A stretch of DNA of 64,000 nucleotides from an uncultured Roseburia sp. (GCA_945787015.1 CALZGM010000014.1:1-64000); one strand, 5' to 3'; shown: positions 8,710 to 17,822, counted from the first letter of the stretch. The notes: generated from the sequence alone by a model not told the origin. Numbers and translations: made by a program.

Positions 8710-10965
8710 ATGAACGTACAGGAACTGATTACAAAAAAATATGACAAGAAAATTGCAGACTGCTCTACAGAGGAACTTTATGTTGCATTATTAGAAGCAA
8801 CAAAAGAAATGGCAGAGAGCAAAGTCAGCAATGCAGGAAAGAAGAAAGTATATTACATTTCAGCAGAGTTCTTAATTGGTAAGTTATTATCAAACAACTT
8901 AATCAACTTAGGAATTTACGATGAAGTAAAGGCAGAACTTGCAGCAGCGGGAAAGGACCTTGCAGAAATCGAAGAGTTTGAGCCGGAACCATCTTTAGGA
9001 AATGGTGGTCTTGGACGTCTTGCAGCATGCTTTGTAGATTCGATTGCAACACTTGGCTTAAATGGTGATGGTGTTGGTTTGAATTACCACTTCGGTTTAT
9101 TCAAGCAGGTGTTTGATCATAATTTACAGAAGGAAACACCAAACCCATGGATTGAAGAGCATAGCTGGCTTACAAAGACAGATATCTGCTATCCGGTAAA
9201 CTTTGGCGGATTCACAGTTTGGTCCCGCTTATATGATATGGATGTTGTTGGTTATAACAACCGTACCACAAAGCTTCGCTTATTTGATATTGAGACGGTA
9301 GATGAGTCTATTGTTGGTGATACCATTGATTTTGATAAGGAAGCCATTGAAAAGAACCTGACATTGTTCTTATATCCGGATGATTCCGATGATAAGGGAC
9401 GTATCTTACGTGTATATCAGCAGTACTTCATGGTATCAAATGCTGCCAGATTGATTTTAGACGAAGCAATAGTAAAGGGTTCTAATCTTTATGATTTAGC
9501 AGATTATGCAGTTGTTCAGATTAACGATACCCATCCATCTATGGTAATTCCGGAATTAATCCGCTTATTACAGGAACGTGGTATGTTAATGGAAGATGCT
9601 ATTAATGTTGTTTCTAAAGTATGTGCTTATACAAACCACACAATCCTTGCAGAAGCACTGGAAAAATGGCCGATTCATTTCCTTGAGAAGGCAGTGCCAC
9701 AGTTAATGCCGATTATCCGCGAGTTAGATAATCGCGTGAGAAAAACAGTTTCCGATGAAAGTACATATATCATCAAAGACGGCCGTGTACATATGGCACA
9801 TATGGATATCCACTATGGATTCTCTGTAAACGGGGTAGCTTACCTTCATACAGAAATCTTAAAAAATACAGAGTTAAATAACTTCTACAAATTATATCCG
9901 GAGAAGTTCAATAACAAGACAAACGGTATCACATTCCGCCGTTGGTTAATGTCTTGTAACCCGGAACTTTCTGCAATGATTACAGAGTTAATCGGAGACG
10001 GCTGGAAGAAGGATGCAGATGAATTAGAAAAATTAGGTGCATTCTTAAATGATGAAGCTGTTTTAGAGAAGCTTCTTGCTACAAAAGCAGATAAGAAAGA
10101 GGAATTAGCTGCTTACTTAAAGAAAACACAGGGAATGGATGTAAATGCAGAGTCAATCTTTGATATTCAGGTAAAACGTCTGCATGAGTACAAACGCCAG
10201 CAGTTAAATGTACTTTACATCATCCACAAATATTTTGAAATCAAAGCTGGCAAGAAACCTGCTACACCGATTACGTTATTCTTTGGTGCAAAAGCAGCTC
10301 CGGCTTATGTGATTGCGAAAGATATTATTCATGCAATTCTCTGCTTACAGCAGGTAATTAATAACGATCCGGAAGTTGCACCATACTTAAAGGTATTTAT
10401 GGTAGAAAACTATAATGTAACAATGGCTGAAAAATTAATTCCGGCTTGTGATATTTCAGAGCAGATTTCTCTTGCTTCTAAGGAAGCTTCCGGTACAGGT
10501 AATATGAAATTTATGTTAAACGGTGCCGTAACACTTGGAACAAGTGATGGTGCAAACGTAGAAATCGCAGAATTGGTTGGCGAAGATAATATTTATGTAT
10601 TCGGTGAAGATTCCGAAACCGTTATCGCTCGCTACGAGAGAGGTGACTACTGCTCTAAAGATTACTATGAAAAAGATGAAGACTTAAAGAAAGCAGTTGA
10701 TTTCTTAGTAAGCGATGAAATGATGGCAGTTGGCAGCAAGGAGAACTTAGAGCGTCTCTACAATGAGCTCTTAAACAAAGACTGGTTCATGACATTCCCG
10801 GATTATAAAGAATATGTAAAAGCAAAAGAAACAGCCTATGCAGATTATACCAATCGTAAAGCTTGGGCGAAGAAGATGTTAGTAAACATCAGCAAGGCAG
10901 GCTTCTTCTCATCTGACCGTACCATTCGTCAGTACAATGAAGACATCTGGCATTTAGGTGAATAA
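8710..10965 (+). CDS. glgP: Glycogen/maltodextrin phosphorylase
   Basis: A 751-residue alpha-glucan phosphorylase (GT35) that releases glucose-1-phosphate from glycogen or dextrins with pyridoxal phosphate. Clear family blocks are [18 protein letters not shown] (substrate/phosphate site), [40 protein letters not shown] and [15 protein letters not shown], the last holding the PLP-linked Lys. It is about 60-80 residues shorter than the E. coli enzymes, as is common in clostridial forms. GGGAGG precedes the start at 8710. A strong terminator follows. Confidence 0.95.
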   Translation: MNVQELITKKYDKKIADCSTEELYVALLEATKEMAESKVSNAGKKKVYYISAEFLIGKLLSNNLINLGIYDEVKAELAAAGKDLAEIEEFEPEPSLGNGGLGRLAACFVDSIATLGLNGDGVGLNYHFGLFKQVFDHNLQKETPNPWIEEHSWLTKTDICYPVNFGGFTVWSRLYDMDVVGYNNRTTKLRLFDIETVDESIVGDTIDFDKEAIEKNLTLFLYPDDSDDKGRILRVYQQYFMVSNAARLILDEAIVKGSNLYDLADYAVVQINDTHPSMVIPELIRLLQERGMLMEDAINVVSKVCAYTNHTILAEALEKWPIHFLEKAVPQLMPIIRELDNRVRKTVSDESTYIIKDGRVHMAHMDIHYGFSVNGVAYLHTEILKNTELNNFYKLYPEKFNNKTNGITFRRWLMSCNPELSAMITELIGDGWKKDADELEKLGAFLNDEAVLEKLLATKADKKEELAAYLKKTQGMDVNAESIFDIQVKRLHEYKRQQLNVLYIIHKYFEIKAGKKPATPITLFFGAKAAPAYVIAKDIIHAILCLQQVINNDPEVAPYLKVFMVENYNVTMAEKLIPACDISEQISLASKEASGTGNMKFMLNGAVTLGTSDGANVEIAELVGEDNIYVFGEDSETVIARYERGDYCSKDYYEKDEDLKKAVDFLVSDEMMAVGSKENLERLYNELLNKDWFMTFPDYKEYVKAKETAYADYTNRKAWAKKMLVNISKAGFFSSDRTIRQYNEDIWHLGE

Positions 10966-10988
10966 GGACTACAACGATTAGATTTTAA

Positions 10989-11040
10989 CTGTCGGATTTT
11001 GCAGCGTTGAAATAAAAGGCTGCAAAATCCGGCAGTTTTT
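10989..11040 (+). terminator. Intrinsic terminator after glgP
   Basis: CGGATTTTGCAGC pairs with GCTGCAAAATCCGG across a short A-rich loop, with flanking CTG/CAG extending the stem, followed by TTTTT. It isolates glgP from the spore genes downstream. Confidence 0.9.
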
Positions 11041-11058
11041 ATGTTTAGCGGCAACCGC

Positions 11059-11089
11059 TGAATAAAACAATTTGACATCATCCATACTA
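11059..11089 (+). promoter_or_regulatory. Sigma-G-type (forespore) promoter of spoVAD
   Basis: TGAATA at 11059-11064 and CATACTA at 11083-11089 are 18 bases apart. This matches the B. subtilis sigma-G consensus as remembered (TGAATA, 17-18 bases, CATACTA). It lies 30 bases before the spoVAD start, and its gene is a known sigma-G target, so the assignment is well supported. Confidence 0.8.
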
Positions 11090-11118
11090 AAAAGAAAAAG
11101 GAAGAGGAAGTAGGAAAG

Positions 11119-12129
11119 ATGCAGGTTGGAAAACAGAGTTTGGAATTTGAAACAGCTCCTTACATTATAAGCAGTGCAAACATTGTGGGAACAAAAGAGG
11201 GGGAAGGTCCTCTAAAGGAGTACTTTGATGTCATAGGAGCGGACGACATGTTCGGACAGAAAACATGGGAAGAAGCAGAAAGTACCCTGCAGAAGGAAGC
11301 ATTTACGATGGCTGTTGGAAAGGCAGGGAAAAAACCTGAGGATATTCGGTATCTTTTTTCGGGAGACTTACTGGGGCAGACAATCGCAACCTCTTTTGGT
11401 TTGAAGGATTTTAGTGTGCCATTGTTTGGGTTGTATGGAGCCTGCAGCACTTGTGGGGAAGCGCTTTCCCTTGGTGCCATGTGCGTGGCAGCCGGATATG
11501 CAGACTGTGTGGCGGCTATGACTTCCAGTCATTTTGCAAGCGCGGAAAAACAGTTCCGTTTTCCACTTGAATATGCAAACCAACGCCCATTGTCTGCAAC
11601 CTGGACGGTGACTGGAAGTGCAGCATTTATTCTTGGAAAAGAAAAATCAAAGGCAAAAATTACAGGCATCACGACAGGGGTGATAGAGGATTATGGAATC
11701 AAGGATTCCATGAATATGGGTGCTGCTATGGCTCCGGCTGCAAGGTCTGTCATCAGACAGCATTTTCTTGATTTTCAAAGAGGACCTGCTGATTACGACC
11801 GAATTATTACAGGGGACTTAGGCGTGGTTGGACAGGAAATCCTAATTAGTCTGCTAAAAGAAGACGGCTATGATATTTCTTCTGTTCACAGGGACTGTGG
11901 AATAGAGATATTTGATGGAGAAAAACAGGGAACCGGGGCAGGAGGTTCCGGCTGCGGCTGTTCTGCGGTGACATTAAGCAGCTACTATTTAAAACAGATG
12001 GAAAAAGGCGAGATGAGAAGGATTTTATTTGTGCCGACGGGTGCACTTTTATCAACGGTTTCCTTTAATGAAGGAATGACAGTTCCGGGAATTGCACATG
12101 CGGTTGTGATTGAATTTGTGGAGGATTAG
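11119..12129 (+). CDS. spoVAD: Stage V sporulation protein AD
   Basis: A 336-residue thiolase-fold protein matching SpoVAD, a component of the SpoVA channel in the spore inner membrane that moves dipicolinic acid in during sporulation and out in germination. Recognisable parts are SSANIVGTKEGEGPL near the N-terminus, YGACSTCGEALSLGAM (about residues 105-120), GDLGVVGQEIL and GSGCGCSAVTLSSYYL. SpoVAD itself is known to bind dipicolinate. The start has AGGAAG/GTAGGAAAG just upstream and a sigma-G promoter. spoVAE follows three bases after the stop. No spoVAC precedes it, unlike the usual order. Confidence 0.95.
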   Translation: MQVGKQSLEFETAPYIISSANIVGTKEGEGPLKEYFDVIGADDMFGQKTWEEAESTLQKEAFTMAVGKAGKKPEDIRYLFSGDLLGQTIATSFGLKDFSVPLFGLYGACSTCGEALSLGAMCVAAGYADCVAAMTSSHFASAEKQFRFPLEYANQRPLSATWTVTGSAAFILGKEKSKAKITGITTGVIEDYGIKDSMNMGAAMAPAARSVIRQHFLDFQRGPADYDRIITGDLGVVGQEILISLLKEDGYDISSVHRDCGIEIFDGEKQGTGAGGSGCGCSAVTLSSYYLKQMEKGEMRRILFVPTGALLSTVSFNEGMTVPGIAHAVVIEFVED

Positions 12130-12132
12130 AAA

Positions 12133-12489
12133 ATGGATTATGTGAATGCTTTCTGGGTTGGCGGGGTAATCTGTGCGTTGGTGCAGATTCTGATGGAAAA
12201 GACGAAACTTTTGCCGGGGCGAATAATGGTGCTTCTGGTGTGTACCGGAGCTTTTTTAGGCGCGATTCAGATATATGAGCCTTTTACGGAGTTTGCAGGC
12301 GCCGGGGCAAGTGTTCCTCTGCTTGGATTTGGGAATGTTCTCTGGAAAGGTGTAAAAGAGGCCATAGATGAATTTGGTTTTATAGGAATTTTTATGGGCG
12401 GCTTTAAAGCAAGCGCAGTGGGAATTTCAGCTGCATTAGTCTTTGGATATCTTGCCAGCATTATTTTCCAACCCAAGATGAAAAAATAG
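12133..12489 (+). CDS. spoVAE: Stage V sporulation protein AE
   Basis: A 118-residue membrane protein matching SpoVAE (SpoVAEb), part of the dipicolinate channel. It has four hydrophobic segments and the family pattern GAGASVPLLGFGNVLWKGV at about residues 57-75. It begins four bases after the spoVAD stop and must share its transcript. With spoVAC missing from this locus, a complete channel would need a copy elsewhere in the genome. Confidence 0.93.
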   Translation: MDYVNAFWVGGVICALVQILMEKTKLLPGRIMVLLVCTGAFLGAIQIYEPFTEFAGAGASVPLLGFGNVLWKGVKEAIDEFGFIGIFMGGFKASAVGISAALVFGYLASIIFQPKMKK

Positions 12490-12574
12490 GGTTGAAAAAA
12501 ATACTTTATGATGGTACGATTTTCCTGGTGTAAAACGTTGCCGGAATCTTGTTCCGGGGAAGGACGGGTATGCT

Positions 12575-12910
12575 ATGGATAAAGAATTATTATTACAGGC
12601 AAATGTAGACTATGAAAATGGTAAGAGCCGTTTTGCCGGAAATGAAGCACTTTATGAGAAGTATTTGTTGAAATTTAAAGAAGACCAGCATTACGAGGGA
12701 GCGAAGAACGCGTTTGAGAACAAAGATTATGAGACACTTTTAAAAGAAGCTCATACCCTAAAGGGAGTTGCGGGTACTTTAGGAATTTTAGATCTTTACC
12801 AGGCGTGTGCGAATCTTGTTACAGCGCTGCGCAGTAACAGAAGTGAGGAAATTCCGGAGCTTTTTTTGGCTGTTACGGCGGCTTATGAAAAAATAATGAA
12901 AGTACTATAG
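12575..12910 (+). CDS. Hpt-domain phosphotransfer protein
   Basis: A 111-residue stand-alone histidine phosphotransfer protein. HTLKGVAGTLGI at residues 60-71 is the Hpt signature with phosphoacceptor His60, and the rest is helical as expected. Such proteins relay phosphate between a hybrid kinase and a response regulator, but no partner is adjacent. A small CCGGAA/TTCCGG hairpin at 12541-12557 lies just before the GGGGAAGGA ribosome site, so expression could be affected by RNA structure. Confidence 0.85.
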   Translation: MDKELLLQANVDYENGKSRFAGNEALYEKYLLKFKEDQHYEGAKNAFENKDYETLLKEAHTLKGVAGTLGILDLYQACANLVTALRSNRSEEIPELFLAVTAAYEKIMKVL

Positions 12911-12911
12911 C

Positions 12912-12947
12912 CATGCAAACTATTGCATGCAAATGATTACATGCAAA
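12912..12947 (+). repeat. Three 14-base direct repeats upstream of uxuA
   Basis: CATGCAAA occurs at 12912-12919, 12926-12933 and 12940-12947, exactly 14 bases apart, ending nine bases before the -35 box of the uxuA promoter. The regular spacing suggests a protein-binding array, probably an activator site. Confidence 0.6.
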
Positions 12948-12955
12948 TTGTTCCA

Positions 12956-12984
12956 TTGCCATACCGGATGTTTTATGGTACAAT
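12956..12984 (+). promoter_or_regulatory. Promoter of uxuA
   Basis: TTGCCA at 12956-12961 and TACAAT at 12979-12984 are 17 bases apart, about 47 bases before the uxuA start. Confidence 0.65.
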
Positions 12985-13030
12985 TATCCTATCGTATGGG
13001 ATATACAATATATAAAAAGGAGGAGCTATT

Positions 13031-14113
13031 ATGCCAATGCAGATGGGTTTTCGTTGGTATGGTGAGGGAAATGATAAAATCAGCCTTAGCTATATTAAAC
13101 AGATTCCTGGTGTGACAAGCATTGTTTGGGCGTTACATCACAAAATGCCTGGGGAAGTTTGGGAAGTTGAAGAAATCGCAGAAGTAAAGAAACAGCTTGA
13201 CGAATATGGCTTCAACATGGACGTTGTAGAATCAGTAAACGTACATGATGATATCAAGATTGGTCTTCCAACCCGTGATAAATACATCGCAAACTACATT
13301 CAGACAATCAAAAACCTTTCCCAGTTCGGTGTGAAAGTAATTTGTTATAACTTTATGCCGGTATTTGACTGGACACGTACAGACCTTTTCCATCCGGTAG
13401 GAGATGGTTCTACGGCACTCTACTATGAAGCAAGCCGTATTCATGATGATCCGAAAGAGATGGCTGATTACATCTTAAACAATTTAGGTGGCATGACCTT
13501 CCCGGGATGGGAGCCGGAACGTATGGCTAAATTGGACGAGCTGTTTGCAGCTTATAAGGATGTAGACAAAGAAACATTATGGGATAACTTAAAATACTTC
13601 CTGGAAGCTATTATGCCTACATGTAAAGAATGTGACATAAAAATGGCGATTCATATGGACGATCCACCATGGGATATCTTTGGTCTTCCACGTCTTTTGA
13701 CAAATGCGGAGAACATTGATCGTTTCTTAAAGATGGTAGACAGCCCATATAACTGTTTAACCTTATGTTCAGGAAGCTTAAATGCAGATCCGAATAACAA
13801 TGTTGCAGATATCATTCGTAAGCACTGCGATCGTATCGCATTTGCCCATATCCGTAACGTAAAACATTTCGAGAACGGAGACTTCTCTGAAGCCAGCCAC
13901 CGCGACTGCGATGGAGACACCGGAATTCTTGAAATCTTAAAAGCATATCATGACTGTGGATTTGAAGGATATATTCGTCCGGACCATGGCCGTCACCTCT
14001 GGGATGAAAAACCGGGTAATGTACGTCCGGGTTATGGTTTATATGACCGTGCACTGGGTATTATGTACATGTTAGGTGTTTGGGATATGTTAGATAAGCT
14101 TGATGGAAAATAA
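13031..14113 (+). CDS. uxuA: Mannonate dehydratase
   Basis: A 360-residue UxuA, which dehydrates D-mannonate to 2-keto-3-deoxygluconate in hexuronate (glucuronate) breakdown. It starts MPMQMGFRWYGEGND and contains the expected metal-site blocks, including CYNFMPVFDWTRTDL, MAIHMDDPPWDIFGLPR and FEGYIRPDHGRHLWDE. AAAGGAGGAG precedes the start. The product feeds KDG kinase and then KDPG aldolase; a KDPG aldolase with an IclR (KdgR-like) regulator is found at 38.6-40.5 kb. The GntR gene next door and the 14-base repeats upstream are candidate control elements. Confidence 0.95.
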   Translation: MPMQMGFRWYGEGNDKISLSYIKQIPGVTSIVWALHHKMPGEVWEVEEIAEVKKQLDEYGFNMDVVESVNVHDDIKIGLPTRDKYIANYIQTIKNLSQFGVKVICYNFMPVFDWTRTDLFHPVGDGSTALYYEASRIHDDPKEMADYILNNLGGMTFPGWEPERMAKLDELFAAYKDVDKETLWDNLKYFLEAIMPTCKECDIKMAIHMDDPPWDIFGLPRLLTNAENIDRFLKMVDSPYNCLTLCSGSLNADPNNNVADIIRKHCDRIAFAHIRNVKHFENGDFSEASHRDCDGDTGILEILKAYHDCGFEGYIRPDHGRHLWDEKPGNVRPGYGLYDRALGIMYMLGVWDMLDKLDGK

Positions 14114-14131
14114 GAAATCTTAGCAAAAGAA

Positions 14132-14160
14132 AAGCAGGCTTTTTAAGCCTGCTTTTTTGT
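14132..14160. terminator. Bidirectional intrinsic terminator (uxuA / gntR)
   Basis: AAGCAGGCTT and AAGCCTGCTT form the stem, with T-runs on both strands. It lies after uxuA, and the stop codon of the convergent GntR gene falls inside its loop. Confidence 0.85.
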
Positions 14161-14847
14161 AATTTTAAAATACTCAGGATGCTTATGAACTTCCAGGGCA
14201 CTTGCATTAAAACCATCATAAATATGATGGGAAATCCGATCACACAGACCATCATAGTCCTGAGAGGCGATACACTTCCAGATGGCTGTATGGTCATGAT
14301 ACAAGCGTAACAAATCATTCTTCCCACCCAAATTAATAAAGGTACGGAACCGTTCATACTGAGAGTTAATGGCATTAAAGAAAGTGATGATATTCTTTTT
14401 GCCGGCAAGCTCATAAAGGGTATGATGAAAGCGGTTGTCCGCTACAATAAAGGCGCGGCTCATTTCTTCAATCGGCAGATCAGATTCGATGATTTCTTTC
14501 TGTTCTTTTAAAACAAGCTGTATGCGGAATTCCTGGGATTTATCATAGGAAGCGGACAAATCTTTAAAAATTGCCTGCTCCATTACTTCGCGCATGTAGA
14601 GAATGTCGGATATCATATCTAAGTCAATGAGTGATACAAAGGTGCCGATGTGCGGCTTGATTTCCAATAATCCCTCCGATTCCAAAGCTTTAAATACATC
14701 GCGGACAGGGGTTCTTGAGATATGGTATTTTTCAGCGGTGTCAATCTCGCTGATTGCTGTTCCGGGAGCCAGTTCAAGATGCAAAATCTGTTCTTTAATT
14801 CTTTGATAAACAGCCTGTGAAGCCCCGGCTTTTTTACTTGAAATCAT
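14143..14847 (-). CDS. GntR/FadR-type transcriptional regulator
   Basis: A 234-residue regulator with an N-terminal winged helix (QAVYQRIKEQILHLELAPGT; ISRTPVRDVFKALESEGLL at about 50-68) and an all-helical FCD ligand domain. The family typically senses hexuronates, gluconate or other organic acids. Its own upstream region contains CTTGTATACAAG-like palindromes at 14886 and 14941, and exact copies lie between the -35 and -10 boxes of the divergent HAD gene and of the GPH transporter at 35.9 kb. I infer that it represses both. Its location beside uxuA fits a hexuronide inducer. Confidence 0.9.
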   Translation of the reverse strand: MISSKKAGASQAVYQRIKEQILHLELAPGTAISEIDTAEKYHISRTPVRDVFKALESEGLLEIKPHIGTFVSLIDLDMISDILYMREVMEQAIFKDLSASYDKSQEFRIQLVLKEQKEIIESDLPIEEMSRAFIVADNRFHHTLYELAGKKNIITFFNAINSQYERFRTFINLGGKNDLLRLYHDHTAIWKCIASQDYDGLCDRISHHIYDGFNASALEVHKHPEYFKITKKQA

Positions 14848-14885
14848 AATACAAATTGTCTCTCCTGTAAGTGGCTTATTTTCTC

Positions 14886-14896
14886 ATGTATACAAG
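14886..14896. promoter_or_regulatory. GntR operator-like site 1
   Basis: ATGTATACAAG, an 11-base near-palindrome matching the regulon motif CTTGTATACAAG, 39 bases before the gntR start. It is probably used for autoregulation. A weaker half-like match, CATGTATATA, lies at 14919-14928. Confidence 0.5.
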
Positions 14897-14940
14897 TTCT
14901 TATAGGAAGATTATAGCTCATGTATATAAAATAATCAATA

Positions 14941-14951
14941 CTTGTATACAA
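14941..14951. promoter_or_regulatory. GntR operator-like site 2
   Basis: CTTGTATACAA, matching the regulon motif except for its last base, in the middle of the gntR-HAD intergenic region. Confidence 0.6.
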
Positions 14952-14986
14952 CAATTGTGGAAAATAAGGTAAAAAATGGAAAATGA

Positions 14987-15015
14987 TTGACTCTTGTATA
15001 CAAGCAAGATATAAT
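14987..15015 (+). promoter_or_regulatory. Promoter of HAD-GH3 genes with embedded GntR operator
   Basis: TTGACT at 14987-14992 and TATAAT at 15010-15015 are 17 bases apart. The perfect palindrome CTTGTATACAAG at 14993-15004 fills most of the spacer, so a bound repressor would block RNA polymerase. The same arrangement occurs at 35796-35824. Confidence 0.8.
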
Positions 15016-15053
15016 GAAAATAATAGAATATAAAAATGTAAGAGAGGGTCAGG

Positions 15054-15893
15054 ATGGGGTATTTTGATTACGAAACGAAGAGTGAATACTTAGTATGTAT
15101 TGACAGTGATGGATGTGCAATGGATACCATGGAAATAAAGCATCGGGAATGCTTTGGCCCACAGTGGATTTACACTTATGGGCTTAACGAGCACTTTGAG
15201 GAATGCATGAAGGTATGGCTGGATATTAATTTATATACCATCACCAGAGGAATTAACCGTTTTAAAGGCTTGGCACTTGCTTTACAGGAAATGAAGAAAC
15301 GCGGAATTTTAGAAGTGGCAGGCTTAGAAGAGTTTGTCGCATGGACAAATGAGGCAAAGGAGCTTTCAAATCCCGCATTGCTTGCGCTTACGCAGAAAAG
15401 CAAGAGTGAATGTATCGAAAAAGCATTGCTGTGGAGTATCCGTACCAATCGCGCAATTCATTATTTACCATCAGAGGACAAGCCTTTTGATCATGTAAAG
15501 ATGGCAATGGATGACATGTGCAAAGAAGCGGATTTAGTTGCAGTATCTTCTGCAAATGGCGAGGCTGTGGAGGCTGAGTGGACAAAACATCGGTTAAAAG
15601 AGAATTGCCGCGTATTACTTTGTCAGGAAGCCGGTTCTAAGGCATTTTGCATTTCAGAATTAAAGAAAAAAGGATATGTGCCGAACAAAATTCTGATGGT
15701 GGGAGATGCACCGGGCGACCGTGATGCGGCTGCGAAGAATGGGGTATGGTATTATCCGATTCTGGTCGGAAAGGAAGCTGAAAGCTGGATGCGCTTAAAG
15801 GAAGAGGCATATCCAAAACTTTTGAATGGTACTTTCGACGCGGCCTATCAAAAACAGTTAATTTTGGAATTTGAAAAGAATCTAGGGGTATAA
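15054..15893 (+). CDS. HAD-superfamily hydrolase
   Basis: A 279-residue HAD phosphatase-like protein. Motif I is IDSDGCAMDTM (about residues 17-27, nucleophile Asp with DSDG in place of DxDGT), motif II is VSSANGEAV (about 163-171), and motif IV is MVGDAPGDRDAA (about 219-230). A helical cap of about 130 residues sits between motifs I and II, and the substrate is probably a sugar phosphate. AGAGAGGGTCAGG is the ribosome site. It is the first gene after a GntR-controlled promoter and is followed by a GH3 glycosidase, so it probably serves the same glycoside pathway. Confidence 0.85.
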   Translation: MGYFDYETKSEYLVCIDSDGCAMDTMEIKHRECFGPQWIYTYGLNEHFEECMKVWLDINLYTITRGINRFKGLALALQEMKKRGILEVAGLEEFVAWTNEAKELSNPALLALTQKSKSECIEKALLWSIRTNRAIHYLPSEDKPFDHVKMAMDDMCKEADLVAVSSANGEAVEAEWTKHRLKENCRVLLCQEAGSKAFCISELKKKGYVPNKILMVGDAPGDRDAAAKNGVWYYPILVGKEAESWMRLKEEAYPKLLNGTFDAAYQKQLILEFEKNLGV

Positions 15894-15973
15894 ATATTAT
15901 CATGTGATAACTCGTCGTAAGGTTTAGACTTCCGACGGTTTTAGAAAAAATGTGATACAGGAGGGTTTTTACA

Positions 15974-17764
15974 ATGGTAGACATGAAAGCAAAGCCGTTT
16001 TATCTGGATGATGAAGCATGCAAATGGGTAGAAGATACCATCGCAGGGATGACAATCGAAGAAAAGATCGGGCAGTTATTCTTTAATATGGGGTCTTCCA
16101 GGGACGAGGAATATTTGAAAATGACGGTAAACGATTACCATATCGGTGGTATCCGTTATAATCCGGGACCCGGAAAAGAGATTCATGAGCAGAATCGTAT
16201 TTTACAGGAGAATTCCAAAATCCCGCTGATTATTGCCTGCAATACAGAAAATGGTGGTAATGGTGCATTTGTTGACGGTACTTATATTGGTGCACAGACA
16301 AAAATCGGAGCGACAGGTGATGCAAAATACGCATATGAGTTAGGACGCATTGCAAATAAAGAAGCAGCAGCAGTCGGATGTAATCTGTCTTTTGCTCCGG
16401 TATCGGATATTTTATATAATTGGGAAAATCCGGTCATCGGACTTCGTACCTATGGAAATGATGCAGATCAGGTGGCAGAAATGGCGAAAGCATATATGGA
16501 CGGTGCACACACAAATCCGGGCTTTAGCTGTGCAGCAAAGCATTTCCCGGGCGATGGATTGGATTTCCGTGATCAGCACGTGGCAAACAGTATCAATGAT
16601 ATGAGCTGTGAAGACTGGGATCAGACCTTTGGTAAGGTATATCAGACCTTAATTGACAACGGATTGGAAGCAATTATGGCAGGGCACATTATGCAGCCGG
16701 CATATACGAGATATTTTAATCCTGAGATTAGGGACGAGGACATTCAGCCGGCAACCTTATCTCCGGAACTTATTGAGGGACTTTTGCGTAAAAAGTTAGG
16801 ATTTAACGGCATGGTTCTTACGGATGCTTCCCATATGGTAGGCATGACCTGCCGTATGAAGCGAAGTGAGATATTACCACACTCTATTGCGGCAGGTGTG
16901 GACATGTTCCTGTTTTTCAATGAAATGGACGAAGACTATGCAAGTATGATGGAAGGCTATAAGAATGGTATTATCACAGAAGAACGTCTATCTGATGCAC
17001 TTCATAGAATTCTTGCATTAAAGGCCCATATGGGACTGCACAAAAAGGCAAAGACAGAGATTGTTCCTCCGGTAGAGGAAATGCAGAAGGTAGTCGGATG
17101 CGAAGAGTATCAGGCAGTTGCAAGAGAAATTTCTGATAAGGGCATTACTCTTGTAAAATATCTGGATGAAGATGTACTTCCAATGGTTCCGAACAAGTAT
17201 AAGAGAATCATGATTGTTCCGGTAAGCGGACTTTCCGCGGGCGGATTCGGTGAAATGATGAAGGCAATGATGGGCGGCGGAAAGAAGTCTCCGGCAGAGC
17301 GCCTGTGTGAGAAACTTTGTGCGAAGGGCTTTGATGCATTTATCTATGAAAGCCCGATTGCAAAATTGCAGAGAGAGGCAAAAGAGAGCGGGAAGCCTGT
17401 AAACATCAATGCTTATTTTGCAGGTAAGACACCAATCAGTGAGTTTGTAGGCAATCAGGATTTGATTATTACACTGGTTGATATCCCGGGAGGATTCCAG
17501 CCGGTAGCACGTCCTGGTTTTGGAATGACAAAGGGCGGCGGAGAGATTCCGTGGTATGTACATGAACTTCCGGTTCTTGTAATTGCGACCCAGCATCCAT
17601 TTGTACTTGCTGATATTCCGCAGGCGAGAACCTTTATTAACACCTATGACAGTCAGGACCAGACCTTTGATGTATTAGTTGAAAAACTAATGGAAGGACC
17701 GGACTCATTTGAAGGAATTGACCCGATTGATGCCTTCTGCGGTATGTGGGATACCAGACTATAA
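15974..17764 (+). CDS. Glycoside hydrolase family 3 (NagZ-like) enzyme
   Basis: A 596-residue GH3 enzyme without a signal peptide, so it is probably cytoplasmic. The N-terminal barrel has KHFPGDGLDFRDQH (about residues 190-203), the NagZ-type loop with the Asp-His pair, and LTDASHM with nucleophile Asp284. A second alpha/beta domain follows from about residue 380. The NagZ-type loop suggests a beta-N-acetylhexosaminidase or a related beta-glycosidase or phosphorylase. Its place in the GntR/uronate locus leaves a glucuronide-type substrate possible. GGAGGG precedes the start. It likely shares a transcript with the HAD gene. Confidence 0.85.
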   Translation: MVDMKAKPFYLDDEACKWVEDTIAGMTIEEKIGQLFFNMGSSRDEEYLKMTVNDYHIGGIRYNPGPGKEIHEQNRILQENSKIPLIIACNTENGGNGAFVDGTYIGAQTKIGATGDAKYAYELGRIANKEAAAVGCNLSFAPVSDILYNWENPVIGLRTYGNDADQVAEMAKAYMDGAHTNPGFSCAAKHFPGDGLDFRDQHVANSINDMSCEDWDQTFGKVYQTLIDNGLEAIMAGHIMQPAYTRYFNPEIRDEDIQPATLSPELIEGLLRKKLGFNGMVLTDASHMVGMTCRMKRSEILPHSIAAGVDMFLFFNEMDEDYASMMEGYKNGIITEERLSDALHRILALKAHMGLHKKAKTEIVPPVEEMQKVVGCEEYQAVAREISDKGITLVKYLDEDVLPMVPNKYKRIMIVPVSGLSAGGFGEMMKAMMGGGKKSPAERLCEKLCAKGFDAFIYESPIAKLQREAKESGKPVNINAYFAGKTPISEFVGNQDLIITLVDIPGGFQPVARPGFGMTKGGGEIPWYVHELPVLVIATQHPFVLADIPQARTFINTYDSQDQTFDVLVEKLMEGPDSFEGIDPIDAFCGMWDTRL

Positions 17765-17765
17765 A

Positions 17766-17794
17766 AAAGAGGAAGCGTGGAGCTTCCTCTTCCA
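17766..17794. other. Hairpin between GH3 gene and small membrane protein
   Basis: GAGGAAGC and GCTTCCTC form a stem directly after the GH3 stop. On the plus strand there is no U-run after it. On the minus strand it is followed by TTTTTT, so it may terminate antisense transcripts or protect the GH3 mRNA end. Confidence 0.5.
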
Positions 17795-17822
17795 AAAATT
17801 GAATCTAACTAAGGAGTAAAAT

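Noticed and set aside
17766..17794. Plus-strand terminator after the GH3 gene
   Set aside because: The stem is good but no U-run follows on the plus strand, so it was listed only as a hairpin.
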